Shown piece after piece: positions 34,436 through 46,547 of a DNA stretch of 64,000 bases. This DNA is from Roridomyces roridus. Taxonomy: Eukaryota > Basidiomycota > Agaricomycetes > Agaricales > Mycenaceae. Each line of letters begins with the position of its first letter. The first letter of the stretch is position 1. Made by a program: the position numbers and the translations under genes. Under the pieces are notes generated by a model. That model saw only the letters and a program-made list of their open reading frames with translations. It was not told the DNA's origin and did no database searches. The DNA lies in the NCBI GenBank assembly GCA_029378245.1, contig JARKIF010000046.1, positions 329,564 to 393,563 on the forward strand, given 5' to 3'.

Positions 34436-35119
34436 GCTGTCTCGATGGATTCATCCGTTCTGGCAGGAGCCGTCGTGCATCGAGTGGAAGCACAAGAAAC
34501 AGGGTTCTGGACCACGTCCGCGCGTGCTTTGAGAGCTTCGGACTTGATCGACTGTGTGGATAGGAAGATGCGAGTTTCGTGGCATGAAATCGACGAAAGA
34601 CCGCTTGAAATTCTCATAATCGTTGCGGTACCTGAATATTGAATCAACGTACTTTAATATCCCACACGTACTGCTCATCGTTAAAAATTAACCGGAGATG
34701 AAAACGCACCATAGAGATGAGGGTGCACTCCAACTACCCAATCTATCGAAGCAGTCGAGTAGGAGGGACCATCGCCAAGGTCTGGACCCGGAGCCTAGTA
34801 GCTTTCTGGCACTGGCAGGTGTAATGCGGCAGAAGTGCCTGTGGGCCTGCACTAGTGAGTGGAGTTCTCTTCCATTGAGCCGAAACGTCCCTGAGATGCA
34901 TTCAAAAGTCAATTCGTGGCGTATTGTCCGATAAATTCAACGCGGGGCAGATGTCGAGGGGCCTTCGAAGCGGGGATGTGCAGAGACAGAGACAGATTGC
35001 GATGGATGATGAAGGTCAGAAGCAAGAAGACTTTTGATTGATGATTTGGATCACTCTCGCTGAGGACAAGGCCGAGGTCGCCGAGCAGCCACAACCAAGC
35101 GAAAGGAAACAAGAAGTCA
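34436..35119 (-). pseudogene. Membrane coiled-coil family relic
   Basis: Resembles the family of the gene at 17214-17867. The minus strand reads FPFAWLWLLGDLGLVLSESD, then N-H-Q-S-K-V-F-L-L-L-T-F and LHIPASKAPRHLPRVEF. A TGA interrupts after Y-A-T-N, and the same frame continues L-L-N-A-S-Q-G-R-F-G-S-M-E-E-N. Later pieces (34440-34640) such as ETRIFLSTQSIKSEALKARA are out of register. No ATG in frame at the 5' end. Decayed; family assignment is by layout only. Confidence 0.4.
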
Positions 35120-35135
35120 TTGGGAACGGAGGGAT

Positions 35136-36707
35136 TTACAAAAATGTGCTAAATTTCGGGATCTTGGCAATTCTCTCCTCGATATATGTCCTCCAACGGC
35201 TGAGATCCTGGCGGCAGCAGTCGTACTGGACTTCCACATTTAAAACGGTATCCAAATCGCGTAGACTGCTGATGTTGCGGGCCAAACGCGACATGCAGAT
35301 GAAGGCACTGGGCGCATACGTATCCTCGTACTCATAGAAACCTTTGGAACCATTGCGGTGTTGGCTGTGCGTAGCGTTCGCTACTTCCACTTTCACAGAA
35401 TCCTCGAGGGCGTGCTGCCATTCTTCCTTGTAGCGAACCTATCGTGATTTCAACAGAGCTAGCTCTGCATTTTTGGACCTCGTACCCATGGCAGAATGAG
35501 ATGCGGCGGCAGCATCTCAATAACTTGAAGGGCCGGCATGCTAATCATCATCGGCGCAACCTCCGAGACGTGAAACGGATAGTCGTGCTTGGCTGCGTAC
35601 GCCGCCACAGCGACGGGGTTGTCGTGGACCATGTCGCTGAGCCTCTCGTCAATGACCAAGGAAATTGCGCGGAAGAATCACACACCGCATTCGAATATGA
35701 CAAATATTCATCGCCGGAAAGACTTGATACTTCTCCGCAGCCTCGGCGAGCGGCTCGAGCACCTCAAAGGGAGTGATATCCAAAGCGGGATGCTGCTGGG
35801 GGTACATGAATTGAAACAACAGCTCGAGCGTCGTGGATGTCTCCGTCAGCTCGACGACCTCTCCTTCCGTGGACGCCATCTCGCTAGGAGGGAAGCCACC
35901 GGCGCAGACGTCGAGGTTCTTGTAGGGCTGGGCACCGTAACCGTACCCTACGGAATACGGCTCCGTAATACGGATACGGTGCCGTGCCGTGGCCCCTGGT
36001 AGTGGTCTTGACACGGCCCGTGTCCAACACGGCTGTGTGCCGTATTTCCCGTAAAAACACGGCCGTTACGGCCGTAATACGGAAATGCTCGGCAATGTCC
36101 TCTAAACACTGTTATCGCGGGTGATTTGTGTCAGAATTGTTTCACGAAGCCGAGTGGGAACTTGTACAACTGCGGAAACACCATCCCCTTTGGTTGAGGC
36201 GGCAGCTGGCGGCTGCCGCGGGTATTGTCGATGTTTACGGTAGCCACATCAATGCATCAAACACCCCATCAACCTTCAAAGCCGGCGGCGGCGGACGTGC
36301 CCTGCCCAAATTCTGCCCGAAGAAGGATGGGTATGCATGGGAGAGGTGCTTCATATCATAAGATTCAATGCCGATGCTCACAATCATCCAGGAATTCAGA
36401 CTCTCATGAGAAATGATTGGCCATCAATTTACGGCCGTGTTACGGAAATACGGCCGTATACGGCACCGTAGCGTACCGTGAGTGATTGATGCTACTATTC
36501 TACGGGCCGTAATGTCACGGCCGTGTCTCAATACGGCCGTATCAATTACGGCCGTGTCCGTTACGGTACGGTGCCCAGCCCTAGGTTCTTGCGATGGAGG
36601 CGGAAGAGGACGTTGTCGGAGGATTTGACAGTAACATCTGCATCTGGGAAATTGACTGGACCGATGTTGAGATTGTGAGCAACGATGTGGAGTAGATCTA
36701 CTGACAT
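35136..36707 (-). pseudogene. BTB/POZ gene copy 1, split by a hAT-like element
   Basis: The minus strand reads a short leader, then NFPDADVTVKSSDNVLFRLH-R-K-N-L, the first strand and helix of a fungal BTB domain. The element 35923-36583 interrupts here, and coding resumes in frame as DVCAGGFPPSEMAS ... LELLFQFMYPQQHPAL and AEAAEKYQVFPAMNICHIR. A 41-bp intron and an exon (ERLSDMVHDNPVAVAAYAAK) follow, then a 48-bp intron and the last exon (VRYKEEWQHALEDSV ... SLRDLDTVLNVE ... KIPKFSTFL, stop at 35136). Without the element no lesion is seen, so disruption is recent. BTB domains mediate dimerisation and often recruit Cul3 ligases. This family lacks a recognised second domain. The ATG at 36707 is provisional. 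Confidence 0.75.
35923..36583. mobile_element. hAT-type non-autonomous element, 661 bp
   Basis: Perfect 14-bp ends (tagggctgggcacc and its reverse complement) are flanked by an 8-bp target duplication, 'ggttcttg', at 35915-35922 and 36584-36591. Subterminal repeats of 'acggccgtaatacgg' type lie in both orientations. TIRs starting TAGGG and 8-bp duplications are hallmarks of the hAT superfamily. No transposase is encoded. Confidence 0.9.
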
Positions 36708-36906
36708 TTCTCGGACGGGACATTTTGAGCTGGGGAGGTCTGTGCAGCGTCCATGGTGGGAGTCGAAGGACAAAGAGTGGTTTCCCGCAGGTGACAACGT
36801 GTTTACTGCACGCCCACAAAGTCGGGCCGTAGATCCACGCTCGCCCCACGGTCACCTTTCGAACGGGTCTAGAGTGGAGGAGATTATGTGATTAAACAAA
36901 AGGAAT

Positions 36907-37760
36907 TTACAAGAACTCGCTAAATGGCGGGATTTGCGCAACTCTCTCCTCGATAAACTTCCGCCAATGCTTGAAATCTGGACGACAGCAAGCGTTGAGA
37001 TCATCGTCAGGTTGCCAAAATTATTCGGCAAAGACGGCATCCAAATCGCGCAGACTGCTGATACCTCTTGCCAAACGGGACATGTAGGGCAAAGCGAGAT
37101 TGTCGTAGCTGGGTCCATCGTTGTATTCTTCGTGGTCATGGGTGCTATTGGCAACATCCAGACTCACACAATCTTCGAGCGCGCGCTGCCATTCTTCTCT
37201 GTAGCGAATCTGTCATACACTTTTCAGTAAGATGTGACGTCTCTAGCGTGGACTGGATACCCATGGAAAAAGAAGATGAGATGGAAGCAGTTCCACAACC
37301 TGAAGGTTGGGAATGCTAATCAGCATCGGTGCAACCGTCGAGATGATATGTGGATAGTCGTGCTTGACGGCGGACGCTACCACAGCGAGAGGATCATCCC
37401 GCTCATGTACCGCACTCCTTATTCCGTCGTCAATTCCAAGAGAGTCCAGAATATAAGCATTACGCACCCCAATCGAATATGGCAGAAATTCATCGCCGGG
37501 AAGACTTGATACTTCTCAGCAACCTCCGCGAGCCGCTCAAGCACTTTGAAGGGAGTGGTATCATCCAACTCCGGGTGGCGCTGGGGATACATGAATTGGA
37601 ACAGCCAGTCGAGCGTCGCGGACGACTCTGGCAACTCAGGGATCTCTCCCGCCGTCTCGCCAACAGGAAAACGGCCAGCACAGACGTCCAGATTCTTGCG
37701 ATGCACCAGGAAGAGGATATTGTCGGAGGATCTGAAAGTAACATCTGAGTCTGGGAAACT
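36907..37760 (-). pseudogene. BTB/POZ gene copy 2, premature stop near the C-terminus
   Basis: Paralogue of copy 1. It reads FPDSDVTFRSSDNILFLVHR-K-N-L-D-V-C-A-G-R-F-P, then LDWLFQFMYPQRHPELDD, AEVAEKYQVFPAMNFCHIR. An intron is followed by VHERDDPLAVVASAVKHDY...LLPSHLLFPW, another intron, and IRYREEWQRALEDCVSLDV...SSLRDLDAVFAE. A TAA at 37021-37023 stops translation. The same frame continues FWQPDDDLNACCRPDFKHWR-K-F-I-E-E-R-V-A-Q-I-P-P-F-S-E-F-L to a second stop at 36907, matching copy 1. Loss of about 37 residues outside the BTB fold might be tolerated. The 5' exon was not found with confidence. Confidence 0.7.
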
Positions 37761-40700
37761 GATTACAGGGCAGTACCAGCAATCAGATTATATATGTGAA
37801 TGAACCCAACGAGCGTGCTCACATTTCGCAGACACGAGAGCTGGTCCGTGTCGGGTGAATGCAGCCATGATAGCGGGGGCCGGGATTGAGGAGGGAATTC
37901 CCGCGAATTGCGACATGTATGCACGGGCATGAAGTTGTACAGCAGAACCAGGACGCGGTTTTGTCGCAGACCACACTCGGCTGCCGTTAGAACGAGGAGC
38001 GCAATGGCGAAGGAACGATTTCATCCTACGTGATGGTCAGTACGTTGTCAAAATGCGGCAAGACTGTAGGACCTAGCACTGATCATAAGAGCCGTAGGTC
38101 TTGGAAAAGATGAAAAGTCGGGAAAGGGAGTCTTGATCAGTGATCAAAGGATTTGTTTTGTCAAGTCTGGGCTCGGTACGTCCACGACGCCCCACTGGAT
38201 GACCAGCCCGACTACACAACCAACTAGTCCCGGGGTTGTAAATGCTTCCGCGAGCATCCTTGATCAATGATGCCGTCCTCGTCCTCCCCGAGTCGCCCAG
38301 TCCCAGCACCCGCACCCTCCAAGCGCTTCCACGCCAAGAATGGAATTCCGACCCTCCTGCTCCCCCGCCACCGCTGCCGCCCTTCCTACTCTCCAAGCTT
38401 GAGCGACGGTCACATTGGTAAAGCCTGCTGTAAGACGCTGATCCTGAAAACGGAAGAAGGACCACGCGCGATCGGCCGAGCAGAGATGGGTGGGTAAGCA
38501 GCGGCCAGCAATAAAGTGAAGCTCCCACGTCAAAGCGACACACTGGTCTGGCGATGTCATGAGCGCATACGCGGTCTTAGTGCGGGACGTGGCAGATAGA
38601 TGCCAAGGGCTCGGTGACGGTGTTTGTTGGTGCCCAAAAGAATTACAAAAAATTCACCAAAAAAGGAAAGGGAAGGGAAAGAGAAAGAGAGAACTCACTA
38701 GGCTAATGTCCATCTGAGTCCTACAAAGCAGCACCACTGTTATCTACTCGGAATCAGTCAGACAGGTGCTGCAGATGAAGCGGTGCCGAGATGCCGCATC
38801 AATGATGTCATCATGATTCGATGATCTTTCATGCTCAACAGCCCTGCTTCTGATTGCCTTCCCTCGGCAACCTCAGGTGTGACACTCTAGTGCTATTCCA
38901 CTCCTTTGATTCAACGGTTGATAATTTCCCTGTGGAAACTTGGCAGAGTTGCCCTTCCCAAGAAATTGATCTGGATCAGAGAGAGCTACTTTCAAGCCGG
39001 CAAGTGGCTTGCTGTGCGGGAAATGTGAGCCCACAGCAGATGTACTTCATTGACAAGTATCTGCCGTGTCGTTGATTTGTTGCCGCGCGTAGCATGGATG
39101 CCATGATGATATTTCCTGTAATGCCAGGATTCCATGTTCAAGAGCTGAGAAACAATCTTCATGCACCAATAGCGTGATATACCTGGCCTTGAGAGGTCCT
39201 TCACTCGACCCGCCGTTCATTTCCAGATTCCCAATAGTGTAGAAAGCTCCTCCCTGACCGGTTTTCATATCACACATGCGATACATCAAGCTATCAATTT
39301 ATAATACTTCTCCGAATCTACAAACCTCACAAAATTGATAAATACATGACCATTCCACGTACCTTTGAGATGTGACTTATATCTCACAAAATGGTGCAGG
39401 ATCGAGTGAGATACGATTGAAAGAGACCCAAATCAGCGCACGAGCACCAAGCGAGCACTCGTGGGAGAGTGCCAACTTGCCGGTGTTCACGTGAAATATT
39501 TCCTTTTTAGTTTTCAAGTTTGCCCCATTTGCTTTCAATTTGAAAGCAAATTGGGCTACACCGATTAGGGAATTTGATCCAACTAACACCGTAACCGCGC
39601 CATGCCAAGGGCCCTATCACGCCCGAGAGAGGAGCCGTGGCATTTTTATACCAAGCCGCCGAGTCGACCCAGCTCGCTCCGCCCAAAGCGGATGGCGTCG
39701 ACGGCCGCGAACCAGCCCACGGATAGGCGACAGCACCAGAAGACGAAAGAAGCCAGCGGACGCGGGGTATCTGCCAGACGAACGTCTAGACGATCCCAAT
39801 GAATAGTAGAGAAGAAGAAGCCCGGTGGCGACGGAGACCCAATCAGATGCGTCGAGAACACAAGGGGAGCTGACCAAGCTCCGGGTGGTGCTGCTCGCTC
39901 GATGCTGAAGGTCGCCAGACGACAATGGGACGCCGAACTAGAGAGATAGCACATGCACCGCGCGCCCTACCCCCCAAACGTTGCGCCCCATGGACAGCAT
40001 TGACACCCGCACGCCGCCCGGGCCCCAAAAAGAAAATGAGGCAGAGATTCGAGAACTCACCATACACCAGGTCCCTCCCCAGCATCTACGGCGACTGCTC
40101 GAGCTCAGTGCGCAGCGTGTGCAGGTCCGCCTTGCTGTCGCGGTGCACTCTTCTTCCAATACCGATCTCGCACGGAGTCGCATATTCGTCTCAATCTGGG
40201 AATCAGGATCAGCGATGACGAGGAAGAGAGGGACGGAGAGCAAGGCACCGAGGGTTCCAAAGCGGAGGGGAAGGGAGGGAGATCCCGTCGGCGGTGCACT
40301 CATCCTGGGAAGGGGCGTCTTGTGCGAGGATCCACGCATTTATATTTTTCAAAGCGAGGTCGATCTGAGAAGGAAGGTCAGCGACGAAGGAGGGAGGGAG
40401 GGACTGAGAGCACGATACCAAAGGGCCGGGGGGAGGAGAGCGTGTACATGGAATGTCCAATGCGACCGGTACAGTGGACGGTAGGCGGGCACGGAAGGGA
40501 CGCACATCCGACGGAGGTGACAGTGGACAGTGGCGAGGGTGAGGTATCAGTATCGTAAAGGACGGACGACATATCGTGTGGAAGGTAGAAACGGACGCTT
40601 TGGAGCAATTCCACAAGATGAAGAAGGGTGTTTTGGGGAGGTGACGAAGGGTAGATGTGGGGAGGGGAGGTACAGTAAAGATGTCGCAAAGACGGACAGT

Positions 40701-40938
40701 CCTGTCTGACAGTCTGCAGGAAGAGAATCGGTCAGAATCGTGACAGAGAGGCGCAACGAAGGCGTACCTTCTGTGATGTACCAAGTCCCTCGCGTTGTAT
40801 TCCGCACAGATCCGTCCAAGGGCGACAGTTTGGTGGTGGTTTGGTGGTCCGAGTCAAGGGCAAGTGGCGCGGCACGTGTACGTAACATCTCCCTCGGGTT
40901 CCCTCGACCGGTCACCCGGCCCTCCCCTTGTCGCCAGT
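37761..40938. other. 3.2 kb without an assignable gene
   Basis: Minus-strand frames at 39.6-40.9 kb include a hydrophobic stretch (GTLGALLSVPLFLVIADPDS followed by Q-I-E-T) near 40.2 kb and Arg-rich pieces. They could be exons of an unrecognised minus-strand gene, but no consistent splice chain was found. A purine-only run (gaaagggaagggaaagag) is at 38660-38690. The final 150 bp are the promoter side of MYND copy 1. Confidence 0.3.
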
Positions 40939-43900
40939 ATGCACGAATGCCTTCAACCCCGCGCTCTCAGCAAGCTACCTGGTCCTATCAAGGTAAGTAC
41001 TGCATCGCGCGCCACCCAGCTGGCACTCACGGGTCACCGGCGCCTATTACAGAAATTAGTAGCATCGACTGTTCTGACCGGCTCTGCCGACGGCGTGAAA
41101 CTTCTCTTTGAGAGGACGCCAAAGGAGAGCTTGGTACTCCTACTCCCAGTGATATACAAGATGTTGGATCCTGCGGACATTCCGACCAGTCGCAACCCGG
41201 ACAAGTCCTTTCCCACGGCGTGTACCGTACCATTCTTTGCCATGGGTACAATTCCGCGCATATCGGGTATGCCCAAGGAAGTGGGCTTTGACTTGTGGCC
41301 CCGACTCTGGGCCTGGTTCCTCTTCATCGAATCCGATTGCCAAACCCGGGATGACCGCGAAACTGAGTGGCTCGCATGCACTCGCATTATTCATTGCGCC
41401 CTGCTATTCAGATATCTTCGTCATACCGAAACGAATACGCTGCTTCAAACCACACCCCGGTTGTTCAGCGCCGTGACGCGAGCATGGCAATCAGCGAGTC
41501 TCCAATGGCATGAAAGCGACGGGACGGAGGGTTCAGGGTGGGCCATTGCGGAACTGGCCGTGGCAATCACGCTGTTGGCTACAGACCCACCTCCGTGGAA
41601 GAGTACGAGCCCCAGGATGCTGCAAGACCTCGTGGATGGCGCAGACGGCTCCCCGGCTGTTTTTGCGAGTGTGCTTATGCAACACATCCACATTGCATGC
41701 GAGTCGGGCTTGTTGACCATGACCTCGGAACAGGGAACGGCGCTGGATGGCTGCATTTGGGGCACCTCATCCCCTTCCTCGAATCCTTTCTGGAAACTGC
41801 GGATCACCCTAATGCCGACCTTGCGTGCCAGATTCTTCAGGAACTTGTGGATCAGGATCTCATTCCCTCCCTACTCCGCGCGGTTCACACAGCTGCAATT
41901 ATTCCAGTAACCCAACATTCAGACCAGATTGCTGGCCAGTGCTTGCGCCTGTTGACCAAACTGCTAGTCAGCAAGCAAATCTGCGGCACCGCAGTTCGGG
42001 CGAGCATTATAGCCGGTCTTCTTCGCAGTACACTCCTCTGCGGGCAGAAGTCTTACCTGGCCACGTCTCACAATCGGTTGAAAACCGTTTTGGTTGACAT
42101 CCTACCGCCTTTCACTCTATACCGGCAAGTCCTGCGCCCCATACGCGGTATTTTGAGGAGAGGAGAACCTTACACGATCACAACGGCGTTCGCTGCGTCC
42201 GGATTGTTGGCCTCATGGACACACTTTGCAGGTGTGGCCAAAGAGAGGCTCGCCGTCCTCGATGCCTTTGAGTCGGGAGAGATTCTTCACATCAAAAGCT
42301 GCGACAATATATTGGTATGTACACATTTATTCGGTGTTACTGGCGCTCATGTTCATGCATCAGTGTAACAAGCAGGCGCCCAAGACGGATTTCATGTGTT
42401 GTTCTGGATGTCAGAATTCGTATTACTGTGCCAGGGATTGCCAAGAAACTGACTGGAAGGATGGGGGCCATAGAGAAGCTTGCAGCAAAAACAGAACACC
42501 CATTTTGAGTCCGTACCCATTATCCGTTCTTTAACGAGATGTCTCTCGATTCTTTGGTCTTTTGTTTGCTCAATCCCCATTTGTGCTTACTCCTTACAGT
42601 CGTCTCTCTCCTCGCGCCACCTTTTCTTCCTCCAACCCTCCATCAAGTATCTGTTCTTTAAGATGATGTCTCCATCATTGATTCCTCTGACCCCATTTGT
42701 GCAAAACTCTTTTCATCATCCTCTCTCGTCCAGCCGAGCAGCCAATGGTTAGCCTGGAGATCTGTGTTCGTTTTTCTCATGAAAACCTGCAGTTCAACAG
42801 CATTTGGACAGCATTTTACACCATGTGCCGCCAGCCTCAGGCGACGTACTTGCCGAGAGCTGTAGTGTTCCTTTCAGCTCAGTGCAATAATGCCAAAATT
42901 GGTTCCCTGCCCTCGACGGACCTACCTCGTGTTATTCAACAGCTTTCGCACAGCTTCAAGAACCCCAATGGATGCCTGTCGATATGTAAACACGGCCCTG
43001 AACGCGCGTCCTCCGGCTCCGGGCTGTCTTCCCCCGCTGCGACGTATTTAAATGCAACCTGCCGCGCCATCTTTTCCGCAACAAGTTACAACGCCCCATT
43101 CTTTCTGTTTGCTCTGGGAATTCGGTCCAATCTTGAGTTCTATGCCCCAGCCTTCCGGATGAATTCCCAATCTATGCATATTGCACTCTGCTCGTCTTTT
43201 CGCCCAGCGGTCCCACTTTCTCGCGACGACTCTTCCTCGGACCTCGGGCGTGCACTGAATCCCGTACTGGCCGCCATCCTACTGTCCACTGGCTACACGC
43301 TGTCCTGCCGCTCAAGTCACTCAACTTTGGGACGCGCCGTGCCGCCGGCCGGCCCACCAGGTCTCTTTCATCTCCCCCTCCTCATATAGGTCCTCTCCCC
43401 TCCGCCAAACGCAGACCGCTACTCAGACATCCTTTTTTCTCTCCTGCTCCGATTGCCAATTTGCCATATCCGCTCCAAGCATACCATCAGGCACCCGGCA
43501 AGCCCCTGGCCTATCTGTCGTTGCTTTGCTAGAACTTCTGACGGTAGCATTGAGTGGGGGCCGAGCCCTGACCCTCATGTAGCTCAAACACATCCTGGTT
43601 ATTTACAAACTGTTGTATCCAATTGTTTTTTCCTGATGTCGTAGCGCGGTACCACTCAATCCAAAATTAATCATAGTTATTCTACTTACATTGTGAATTT
43701 CCTGCGCGCCGGAGCGGAGCGAAGGCATGCCTTGTATTCATGACAGTAACTTATTGAATTCTCGTTCGCAGATGAAACAATGTCGCCAACTAACCGAGAG
43801 CGATCTTTCATCCGAGCTATTGTTCATCGCCACTACGTTAACGCCAAAAGCCAAATTTTCCGGGATACTGTCAAGTGTCTGCAGAAACACCCCGGCGCCG

Positions 43901-44250
43901 GGTATTTCGTGGAGTTCGACTATATCGTGATGGCTCACGTCAGGATCACTGTTCGCTCCCTCTCAACCAACTCCACGGTATTGGAGCAACTTTCCCGGCA
44001 TCCTCAGTGGCATCAGATGCTGGCCCGGACTGCGCGCAGCGATGGTCGTATGACCATTCATGTGGTTCAAATGGTGGCCGGTGACAAGACGGGGAGCTTA
44101 CTGATTCCATTGCGAAGCAGCAGCGGCATAGTTGCCAAGGGGCTGGAACGCATCGCGCGCGAGCTCCCGTCGGCTGGATCTGAAGAGCTCGAGGAGGCGA
44201 TCCAAAATCTTGTGGTGAGGTCGGCGGATGAGGTGGAGGAGATTCACTGA
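40939..44250 (+). pseudogene. MYND zinc-finger family, copy 1 (frameshift; long intron)
   Basis: Exons: 40939-40992 (MHECLQPRALSKLPGPIK), 41053-42314, 42364-42508 and 43772-44250. Exon 1 has the same 54-nt length as in copy 2. Exon 2 encodes a helical region (ESLVLLLPVIYKMLDPADIP ... FDLWPRLWAWFLFIESD). It is 1,262 nt, not a multiple of three: the frame moves between 41740 and 41770, after which SFLETADHPNADLACQILQE and H-I-K-S-C-D-N-I-L are read. Exon 3 holds the MYND finger (C-N-K-Q ... C-C-S-G-C-Q-N-S-Y-Y-C-A-R-D-C ... H-R-E-A-C). The last intron is 1,263 bp, against none at this place in copy 2 and about 50 bp in copy 3. Exon 4 is the C-terminal module (SPTNRERSFIRAIVHRHY ... GRMTIHVVQM ... 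LIPLRSSSGIV). Confidence 0.78.
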
Positions 44251-44541
44251 GAGCGCTTGACGAATAACGAGTTAGATAGTCCGTTCCCAGGTTACTGATG
44301 CCATGACAAAGGGATTCCCAAGTTGTTTGGTGTGATCAATGAGCGCTGCTAGCGCTGAACGCTGAGCATGTACTTATGTCCCGTCGTCGCGCCCGCCAAA
44401 TTGGTGATATATCGCTCTCCATTCATTCGGATATTTGACCGATTCACTTTCTGGTTCTCGGCTTGTTTCACAAAAACCAGCGAGACCGCACTATTTCAAC
44501 GGCATTTTGGAAATCGTGTATCTTATCTGATCATTGATTAA

Positions 44542-46416
44542 ATGGAAGATATCACAAATCGCTTGCTCTACCGACTCTTGAACCAGGAACTGATCACGAA
44601 TCTGCTGGTAGTAGTCCGTACTCTGCCTTCCGTGGTTGGCGCCGAAGATCCTGGACGAGTTGCCGACAGGACCTTTCAGCTCCTACGCCGCTTATTCGGT
44701 CTGCCATCCTATAACTCCCTTACTCGACGTCAATTTAGCACTGCTCTCCCCGACGTGATTGCCGTGTGCGCATTGTGGAGCGACGCCGGGCCTGGAAGGC
44801 GTGACTACATCCTATATTTTTTGGAACAACCCCTACCCCCCTTGACTGTTTACAAGGATCAACTTTCCTTGTTGAAGACCGCGCTGTCCCAGTGTCCGAC
44901 GGAACCACGGCAGTTTCCCGCAGTTGACGTGCGAAATGCGTGGATTCGTCTCCGCTTTGGTTCACCGCCGAGTCCACTGTCCGAGTCGCATCCGACCAAA
45001 CTCAAGGCCTGCGACAATATTCTGGTGCGTGCTTTTTATCATTCGTGATTGAACTCATTCTTTTTCGAAGTGCGGTGCGATTGTATGGCAGGATACAGGT
45101 AGCAAAATTATTCTGTGAATCAAGAAAATGACACCACCTTTGACACAAAAAATGCACCACTTTGGGTGTTTGGGAAAAAAAGACGCAACCTCCGGAGTTC
45201 AAATATGAGAGATGCCGTGGCACATACCTGGACATCAATCATTGATGATTTCCCCCAGACGGCAAAGTTGCGACACTGTCTCGGCTGGTACATGGCCGGA
45301 ATCCACAAAGATTAAGATGTCAATCCATGGCAGGGTTCGTTCACTTCCTGATGCTCCGCTGCCACCGATACAATTTGATCACAGGATATCTATGTTAGAC
45401 CAAAGTCACTTGCTGAGACTCAACATTGAGGGCGGGGAGAGTGCCAATCAGTGATAATGATGAACCTGCACAACGAAACACTTAAGTACCATGGCCATCA
45501 CTGATCAGCCACCTGGCTGATGGAGTGTTCTGCCGTTGATTTTGGTATCATTCGGCGGCGGCATCACATCAGTCTCCGTCGGTAGGAGGCGGCTTTCAAA
45601 TGGCTTCAAATCTCAAGTGGTGGGCACTTGTTTTTCGAGTGGTGCTTTTTTCTCATCATTCAGCTAGGTGATGCTTTTTTTCGGTGAGAGTCCTTCCGTG
45701 GTGTCGCAAATAATTTTGCTACACGTATCCTTCCATACGATTGGCACTAAAACTCAAGTAAAACGCTGCTCGGGTTGCTCCGCCTTTTACTATTGCTCAA
45801 TCCGATGCCAGTCCGTCGACTGGCATAACGAGCACAAGGCGGCGTGTTCTAGACCTCATTCAATTCTACTCAGTGAGTTGCGCCGAATAAACCGTCCCTG
45901 ATTTTATACAAGGCCGGCCGGCAGATGATAGTCTGAGCTCGATATCCTCTCGAGAACGGAGATTTCTGCGCGCGATTGTACAATGAAGACTACCTGCGCT
46001 CGAAACTCCAAATCTTCACGGACACCATCAAATGTATGAGGGCGCATCCCGCCGGGGTGTATTTCGTGCACTTCAACTATGTGCTCGGCGCCGCCGAAAT
46101 TTGCGTCTATCCCATCGAGTCTGAGCCCGGTGAGCCGGGCAGGGATATTTTGGATCACCTTGCCGAGCCTGCGTCTGGGTCTCAATGGCCTGATCTCTTG
46201 GCTCGTGTGGGGCGTAGTGAGGGGCGCATGATTATTCATGTGATTTCTGTATGCGTTAGAGGGAGCCACGAGCAGCGCTGGGTTGTTCCGCTCCGTAGCA
46301 GTACTGGGATAGTTCATGATGAATTGGTGCGAATTGCTGACAGCGGGGATGGGGAAGCCAGTCTGGTGGAATTGGTGGAGAGGTCGAACTCGGGAATGGC
46401 TGAGACGCACCAGTAG
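44542..46416 (+). pseudogene. MYND zinc-finger family, copy 3 (5' truncated, element insertion, frameshift)
   Basis: Starts inside the equivalent of exon 2 (44542-45024: MEDITNRLLYRLLNQELITN ... K-L-K-A-C-D-N-I-L); the first half of the gene is missing. A TIR element (about 45064-45746) replaces the exon border, so the first Cys after C-D-N-I-L is lost. The rest of the MYND finger is readable (V-K-R-C-S-G-C-S-A-F-Y-Y-C-S-I-R-C ... H-K-A-A-C). A GT-AG intron (about 45869-45920) leads to the C-terminal module (SSRERRFLRAIV). There one extra base ('caat' for 'cat') near 45982 shifts the frame. It then reads EDYLRSKLQIFTDTIKCM ... GRMIIHVISV ... VVPLRSSTGIVHDELVRI. It cannot make a full protein. 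Confidence 0.78.
45064..45746. mobile_element. TIR element inside MYND copy 3
   Basis: About 40 bp at the left (gattgtatggcaggatacag, then gtagcaaaattatt) are the imperfect reverse complement of the right end (aataattttgctac, then acgtatccttccatacgatt). Length about 680 bp, no protein. A related end, 'aactttgctacgcatattct' followed by tccatg, occurs at about 48650, downstream of copy 2. Target duplication not resolved. Confidence 0.6.
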
Positions 46417-46547
46417 CTCAGTTGTAGGTTATCAGACGAATTATTTCGGGATCTGATTCCCATCATTGGTGAATTGATCCGAACCTCTCTTGACCAGAAC
46501 TTCCATCTTCATCTCCGTTCACCACTTTACCTACGCTCCTCAGCGTC

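Noticed and set aside
35649..36014. A separate BTB gene starting inside 36.0 kb
   Set aside because: The apparent N-terminus (M-S-R-P-L-P-G-A-T-A) is translated hAT-element sequence; the true N-terminal half lies beyond the element at 36.6-36.7 kb.
42697..43389. 230-codon open frame in the long intron of MYND copy 1
   Set aside because: No recognised domain and no start context; kept only as part of the intron-expansion finding.
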